Shown piece after piece: positions 59,998 to 64,000 of a stretch of DNA of 64,000 bases. Position 1 is the first letter of the stretch; every line of letters starts with the position of its first letter. The DNA is from Aureimonas sp. AU20 (GTDB taxonomy: Bacteria; Pseudomonadota; Alphaproteobacteria; Rhizobiales; Rhizobiaceae). The notes under the pieces are model-generated. The model made no database searches. It was not told the DNA's origin and worked only from the letters and a program-made list of their open reading frames with translations. Both the position numbers and the translations under genes were made by a program. Location: assembly GCF_001442755.1 (NCBI RefSeq), contig NZ_CP006368.1:424889-488888 (forward strand). The letters run 5' to 3'.

Positions 59998-62010
59998 ATG
60001 CTCGACAAACCGAACCTTCCCCCGCTCGACGTCACGGTGACGCGCTATCTCGCCAGCGGCATCCGCTTCCTGTCGATGGACGCGGTGGAGGCCGCCAATT
60101 CCGGCCATCCCGGCATGCCGCTCGGCATGGCCGATGTCGCGACCGTTCTCTTCTCGCGCTTCATGAAGTTCGACGCCAAGCAGCCGAACTGGCCGGACCG
60201 CGACCGCTTCGTCCTGTCGGCCGGCCACGGCTCGATGCTGCTCTACAGCCTCCTGCACCTCACGGGCTACGAGGACTTCACGATCGACGAGCTGAAGCGC
60301 TTCCGCCAGCTTCACTCCAAGGCCGCCGGCCATCCCGAGTTCGGCGAAGGCGCCGGCATCGAGACCACGACCGGCCCTCTCGGCCAGGGTCTGGCGACCG
60401 CCGTCGGCATGGCGCTCGCCGAGCGCATCCTGAACGCGCGCTTCGGCACCGATCTCTGCGAACACTATACCTATACGATCGCGGGCGACGGCTGCCTGAT
60501 GGAAGGTGTCAGCCAGGAGGCGATCTCGCTCGCCGGCCATCTGAAGCTGAACAAGCTGATCGTTCTCTGGGACGACAACCGCATCACGATCGACGGCGCC
60601 ACCGATCTGACGACTTCCGACAATGTTGCGGGTCGCTTCGCCTCGGCCAACTGGAACACCGATGCGGTGGACGGCCATGACCCCGCCGCGATCGCCGCCG
60701 CGATCGAACGCGCCCAAAAGTCGGACAAGCCCACCCTCATCGCCTGCCGCACCACGATCGGCTATGGCGGCGGCAAGAAGGCCGGCACGTCCGGCGTCCA
60801 CGGCTCTCCGCTCGGCGCCGAGGGCATCGCCTATGCCCGCGAATACTTCACCTGGGCACATGAGCCCTTCGTGCTGCCGGAAGACCTGACCGACCAGTGG
60901 AAGAGCTTCGGCCGTCGTGGCGAAGCCGATGCCAAGGCCTGGGCTGAGCGTCTGGCCAAGGCCGACCCCGCGCAACGCGAGGCGTTCGAGCGCGTGTTGA
61001 AGGACGGGTTCGACGGCAATCCGGCCGAGCTCCTGTCCGAGCTGAAGACCAAGATGATCGCGGACAAGGCCTCCCTTGCCACGCGCAAGGCCGGCCAGAT
61101 GGTGGTCGAGGCGCTGACCGCCAAGTCCGCCAAGCTGATCGGCGGCTCGGCCGATCTGTCCGGCTCCAACCTGACCAAGGCTGGCGCTGCCAAGCCCGTG
61201 CAGGCGGGTGCCTATGACGGCAACTACATCTTCTATGGCGTGCGCGAGCACGCGATGGCCGCCGTCATGAACGGCCTCTCGCTGCATGGCGGCTTCACGC
61301 CGTTCGGTGGCACGTTCCTCTGCTTCTCCGACTATGCGCGGCCCGCCATGCGCCTGTCGGCCCTCATGCACCAGCCGGTCGTCTACGTCATGACGCATGA
61401 CTCGATCGGCCAGGGCGAAGACGGCCCGACGCATCAGCCGATCGAGCATCTGGCAAGCTTGCGCGCCATGCCGAACATGCTGGTCATGCGCCCGGCCGAC
61501 GGCATCGAGACGGTGGAATGCTGGGAAGCGGCGCTCGGCGACGTGAAGGCGCCGACGACGCTCGTCCTGTCGCGCCAGAACCTCAAGGCGGTGCGCACGG
61601 AAGCCTCCTCCGAGAACCTTTCGGCCAAGGGCGCCTACGTCCTGCGCGAGGCGGAAGGCGGCGCGCGCGCCGTTACGATCCTCGCCACCGGTTCGGAAGT
61701 CGAGATTGCGGTCGCGGCGGCAGAAGCGCTGGCCGGCGAAGGCGTGAAGGCGGCGGTCGTCTCCATGCCTTGCTGGGAGCTTTTCGCCAAGCAGCCCAAG
61801 AGCTATCGCGACGCCGTGCTCGGCTCGGCGCCGCGCATCGCGGTGGAGGCCGCCTCGCCTTTCGGCTGGACGCGCTTCGTCGAGGACGAGGACGACGTGA
61901 TCGGCATGAACGGCTTCGGCGCGTCGGCGCCGGGCGCCGATCTCTACAAGCACTTCGGCATCACCGCCGAGAAGGTGGCGGAAAAGGCGAAGGCCAAGGC
62001 CCGCGCCTGA
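59998..62010 (+). CDS. tkt: Transketolase
   Basis: Thiamine-diphosphate enzyme of 670 residues that transfers two-carbon units among pentose, hexose and tetrose phosphates. Start at ATG 59998 (MLDKPNLPPLDVTV) after CGGAGG at six bases. Motifs: FLSMDAVEAANSGHPGMPLG, the ThDP signature GDGCLMEGVSQEAISLAGHL with the usual GDG, the Pyr-domain YGVREHAMAAVMNGLSLHGG with catalytic Glu, and THDSIGQGEDGPTHQPIEHL. Length is normal. It is divergent from the SorC regulator, and genes for a LerI/EryH-like isomerase and a class II aldolase follow. It can consume D-erythrose 4-phosphate made by this pathway. Confidence 0.97.
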   Translation: MLDKPNLPPLDVTVTRYLASGIRFLSMDAVEAANSGHPGMPLGMADVATVLFSRFMKFDAKQPNWPDRDRFVLSAGHGSMLLYSLLHLTGYEDFTIDELKRFRQLHSKAAGHPEFGEGAGIETTTGPLGQGLATAVGMALAERILNARFGTDLCEHYTYTIAGDGCLMEGVSQEAISLAGHLKLNKLIVLWDDNRITIDGATDLTTSDNVAGRFASANWNTDAVDGHDPAAIAAAIERAQKSDKPTLIACRTTIGYGGGKKAGTSGVHGSPLGAEGIAYAREYFTWAHEPFVLPEDLTDQWKSFGRRGEADAKAWAERLAKADPAQREAFERVLKDGFDGNPAELLSELKTKMIADKASLATRKAGQMVVEALTAKSAKLIGGSADLSGSNLTKAGAAKPVQAGAYDGNYIFYGVREHAMAAVMNGLSLHGGFTPFGGTFLCFSDYARPAMRLSALMHQPVVYVMTHDSIGQGEDGPTHQPIEHLASLRAMPNMLVMRPADGIETVECWEAALGDVKAPTTLVLSRQNLKAVRTEASSENLSAKGAYVLREAEGGARAVTILATGSEVEIAVAAAEALAGEGVKAAVVSMPCWELFAKQPKSYRDAVLGSAPRIAVEAASPFGWTRFVEDEDDVIGMNGFGASAPGADLYKHFGITAEKVAEKAKAKARA

Positions 62011-62024
62011 GGCACCGGACCAGC

Positions 62025-62056
62025 GGGGCCGGCTCGAAAGAGCCGGCCCCGTTTTC
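62025..62056 (+). terminator. Strong intrinsic terminator after transketolase
   Basis: GGGGCCGGCTC and GAGCCGGCCCC form a perfect 11-bp stem closed by a GAAA tetraloop and followed by GTTTTC. It lies 14 bp after the stop. The next gene must rely on read-through or on a promoter between 62057 and 62143. Confidence 0.85.
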
Positions 62057-62143
62057 ATGTGGGGGTTTCGGCGAGACGCGCGGCCCCCTCCCCCGTTCCG
62101 GCGAGAAGACCGGACGACTTATCGACATTTTGGAGGAGCGACT

Positions 62144-62911
62144 TTGCGCAAGCGTCCCTGGATCGGCACCAGCTGGAAAATGAACAAGACGATCGCCGAG
62201 GCCGACGCCTTCTGCGAGATCCTGAAGGCGTCGGATCGCGCCCATCGCTCCGACGACGCCCAGCTCTTCGTGATCCCCCCCTTCACGGTTCTCCATCGGG
62301 TGGCCGAGCAACTGAAGGCGACGGACGTGATCGTCGGCGCGCAGAACGCCCATTGGAAGGATAGCGGCGCCTGGACCGGCGAGATTTCCGTGCCGCAGGT
62401 TCGCGACTGCGGCGGCGCGCTGGTCGAGATCGGCCATTCCGAGCGGCGCACCTTCTTCAACGAGACCGATGAAACCGTGGCGCTGAAGACCGCCGCCACG
62501 GTGCGCCACGGGCTGACCGCGCTGGTCTGCATCGGCGACACGAAGGAAGAGTACGATTCCGGCCGCACCCAGGAGGCGCTGGAGCGCCAGGTTCTGGCGG
62601 CGATCTCGAAAGTCGACTGGGCGGGCGGCGCCAAGGTGATTCTCGCCTACGAACCCGTCTGGTCGATCGGCGAAGGCGGCACGCCGGCGGAGCCCGATTT
62701 CGCCGACGCGCAGCACAAGCGCATCAAGGCGCTGACCGCCGACCGCCTGGGCGCGCCGCTGTCGGTCGTATACGGCGGCAGCGTCAATCCCGGCAACTGC
62801 GTCGATCTCGCGCTCTGCGAGCATATCGACGGGCTCTTCATCGGCCGCTCCGCCTGGAGCGCCGAAGGCTATCTCGGCATCGTCGCCGACGTCACGGCCG
62901 CGCTCGGCTGA
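62144..62911 (+). CDS. Triosephosphate-isomerase paralogue, EryH/LerI type
   Basis: TIM-barrel isomerase of 255 residues. It begins at TTG 62144, because GGAGGAG lies five bases upstream and gives [20 protein letters not shown]; an ATG at 62057 would add an implausible leader over the terminator. The catalytic Lys in GTSWKMNK, His in EIGHSERR and Glu in [11 protein letters not shown] are present, as is [10 protein letters not shown] for phosphate binding. [11 protein letters not shown] in place of the usual GNWKMN, and [14 protein letters not shown], mark the EryH/LerI subgroup (L-erythrulose 1-phosphate isomerase) rather than glycolytic TpiA. It is 23 bp ahead of the aldolase gene, probably one transcript. 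Confidence 0.88.
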   Translation: MRKRPWIGTSWKMNKTIAEADAFCEILKASDRAHRSDDAQLFVIPPFTVLHRVAEQLKATDVIVGAQNAHWKDSGAWTGEISVPQVRDCGGALVEIGHSERRTFFNETDETVALKTAATVRHGLTALVCIGDTKEEYDSGRTQEALERQVLAAISKVDWAGGAKVILAYEPVWSIGEGGTPAEPDFADAQHKRIKALTADRLGAPLSVVYGGSVNPGNCVDLALCEHIDGLFIGRSAWSAEGYLGIVADVTAALG

Positions 62912-62934
62912 TCGAAACGGAAGGACAAGACCCC

Positions 62935-63999
62935 ATGGCCCTGATCACCCTCCGCCAGCTTCTCGATCATGCCGCCGAGCATGGTTACGGCGTCCCGGCG
63001 TTCAACATCAACAATATGGAACAGGGGCTGGCGATCCTTGCCGCTGCCGCCAAGACGGACGCCCCTGTCATCCTCCAGGCGAGCCGCGGCGCGCGCGCCT
63101 ATGCCAACGACCTCATCCTCGCCCGGCTGATCGAAGGCCTATCGGAAATGCATCCCGACATTCCGATCTGCATGCATCTCGACCACGGCAACAACGAAGC
63201 GACCTGCATCACCGCCATTCAGCACGGCTTCACCTCCGTGATGATGGACGGCTCCCTGAAGGAGGACGGCGCGTCGCTGGCCGACTATTCCTACAATGCC
63301 GGCATCACGCGGCGCGTCTCCGACATGGCGCATTGGTGCGGCGCCTCGGTCGAGGGCGAGATCGGCGTTCTCGGCTCGCTCGAGACGGGGTCGGGAGAGA
63401 AGGAGGACGGGCACGGCTTCGAAGGCACGCTCAGCCACGACCAGCTTCTGACCGACCCGGAGGAAGCTGTCCGCTTCGTCGAGGACACGCATGTCGATGC
63501 GCTCGCCGTCGCCATGGGCACCTCGCACGGTGCCTACAAGTTCTCGCGCAAGCCGGACGGCGAGGTTCTCGCGATGAACGTCATCGAGGCGATCCATCGC
63601 AAGCTGCCCAACACACATCTCGTCATGCACGGCTCCTCCTCCGTGCCGGAGGACTTGCAGGAGATCGTCAACAAGCACGGCGGCGAGATCAAGCCGACCT
63701 GGGGCGTGCCGGTCGAAGAGATCCAGCGCGGCATCCGCCACGGCGTGCGCAAGATCAACATCGACACGGATTGCCGCCTCGCCATGACCGGCGCGATCCG
63801 CAAGGTCTTTGCGGAAAAGCCGGAGGAGTTCGATCCGCGCAAATATCTCGGCCCCGCGATGACGGCGGTCACGAAGCTCGCCGCACAGCGCTTCGAGGAG
63901 TTCGGGACGGCGGGCCATGCCTCCGCCATCAAGCCGATCGCGCTGTCGGACATGGCCAAGCGCTACCGCAATGGTTCGCTGAAGACCTCCGCCGCCTGA
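62935..63999 (+). CDS. fba: Class II fructose-bisphosphate aldolase (CbbA/Calvin type)
   Basis: Zinc-dependent aldolase of 354 residues. [20 protein letters not shown], the metal and substrate motif [85 protein letters not shown] and [20 protein letters not shown] are all typical and complete. The long insert and length fit the Calvin-cycle subtype, which also handles sedoheptulose 1,7-bisphosphate made from D-erythrose 4-phosphate plus DHAP. That would fit the tetrose-metabolising neighbours. Start after GGAAGGACAAGACCCC. Confidence 0.96.
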   Translation: MALITLRQLLDHAAEHGYGVPAFNINNMEQGLAILAAAAKTDAPVILQASRGARAYANDLILARLIEGLSEMHPDIPICMHLDHGNNEATCITAIQHGFTSVMMDGSLKEDGASLADYSYNAGITRRVSDMAHWCGASVEGEIGVLGSLETGSGEKEDGHGFEGTLSHDQLLTDPEEAVRFVEDTHVDALAVAMGTSHGAYKFSRKPDGEVLAMNVIEAIHRKLPNTHLVMHGSSSVPEDLQEIVNKHGGEIKPTWGVPVEEIQRGIRHGVRKINIDTDCRLAMTGAIRKVFAEKPEEFDPRKYLGPAMTAVTKLAAQRFEEFGTAGHASAIKPIALSDMAKRYRNGSLKTSAA

Positions 64000-64000
64000 G

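Noticed and set aside
59917..62058. 713-codon minus-strand frame opposite transketolase
   Set aside because: Antisense shadow; no family motif, and the plus strand encodes a complete transketolase.

Overview
The window is a continuous, GC-rich (roughly two-thirds G+C) chromosomal segment of an alphaproteobacterium, most likely of the order Hyphomicrobiales (Rhizobiales). The pointers are the gene families: a DUF2778/Tlde1-type L,D-transpeptidase-like protein, a DUF2934 protein, an IS5/IS427 element, an EryH/LerI-type triosephosphate-isomerase paralogue, an RpiB-type tetrose-phosphate isomerase and SorC-family regulators. Aurantimonadaceae is a guess I cannot test. I saw no rRNA, tRNA or CRISPR array.

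Region 1 (1-18.4 kb): surface protein and glycan locus. A partial manganese catalase lies at the left edge. Next come a two-gene type I secretion exporter and a long minus-strand, mostly ATGA-overlapping series (14.2 down to 4.3 kb). That series encodes two glycosyltransferases, a methyltransferase, a polysaccharide pyruvyl transferase-like protein, two SapC-family proteins and three proteins carrying a recurring small 'GW' module. Divergently, a ChW-like protein precedes an RTX-type calcium-binding protein, a plausible secretion substrate. An IS element sits exactly at the RTX stop codon.

Region 2 (17.5-23.9 kb): an AraC regulator faces an operon for sugar uptake (binding protein and two permeases, no ATPase) ending in a GH42 beta-galactosidase.

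Region 3 (23.9-33.6 kb): a second glycan block. It holds a TPR-GT32 fusion, a Gly/Ser-rich Hint-domain protein and two large glycosyltransferase-like proteins that again carry the GW module.

Region 4 (33.7-41.4 kb): housekeeping and regulatory genes, namely a thioesterase, an HxlR regulator facing a VOC protein, a duplicated DUF1428 protein, the DUF2778 protein, a chemoreceptor and MgtE.

Region 5 (42-51.2 kb): a catabolic operon with a ribose-type ABC transporter, an SDR of the D-threitol dehydrogenase kind, DhaK and DhaL. It continues with a SorC regulator fused to a complete DhaK domain and a second DhaL. About 7 kb away (58.2-64 kb) are RpiB, a second SorC regulator, transketolase, the LerI/EryH-type isomerase and a class II aldolase. 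Together the two loci can be read as a tetritol/erythrulose pathway ending in D-erythrose 4-phosphate, which transketolase and aldolase consume.

Between these loci lie an MFS transporter, CorA, a second chemoreceptor and a spore-photoproduct-lyase-like radical SAM protein. Two copies of a ~160-bp structured repeat each fill the gap between a convergent gene pair.

The most unusual items are the SorC-DhaK fusion, the GW-module/SapC/T1SS/RTX surface locus, and the structured repeat whose outer arms differ between copies yet stay self-complementary.
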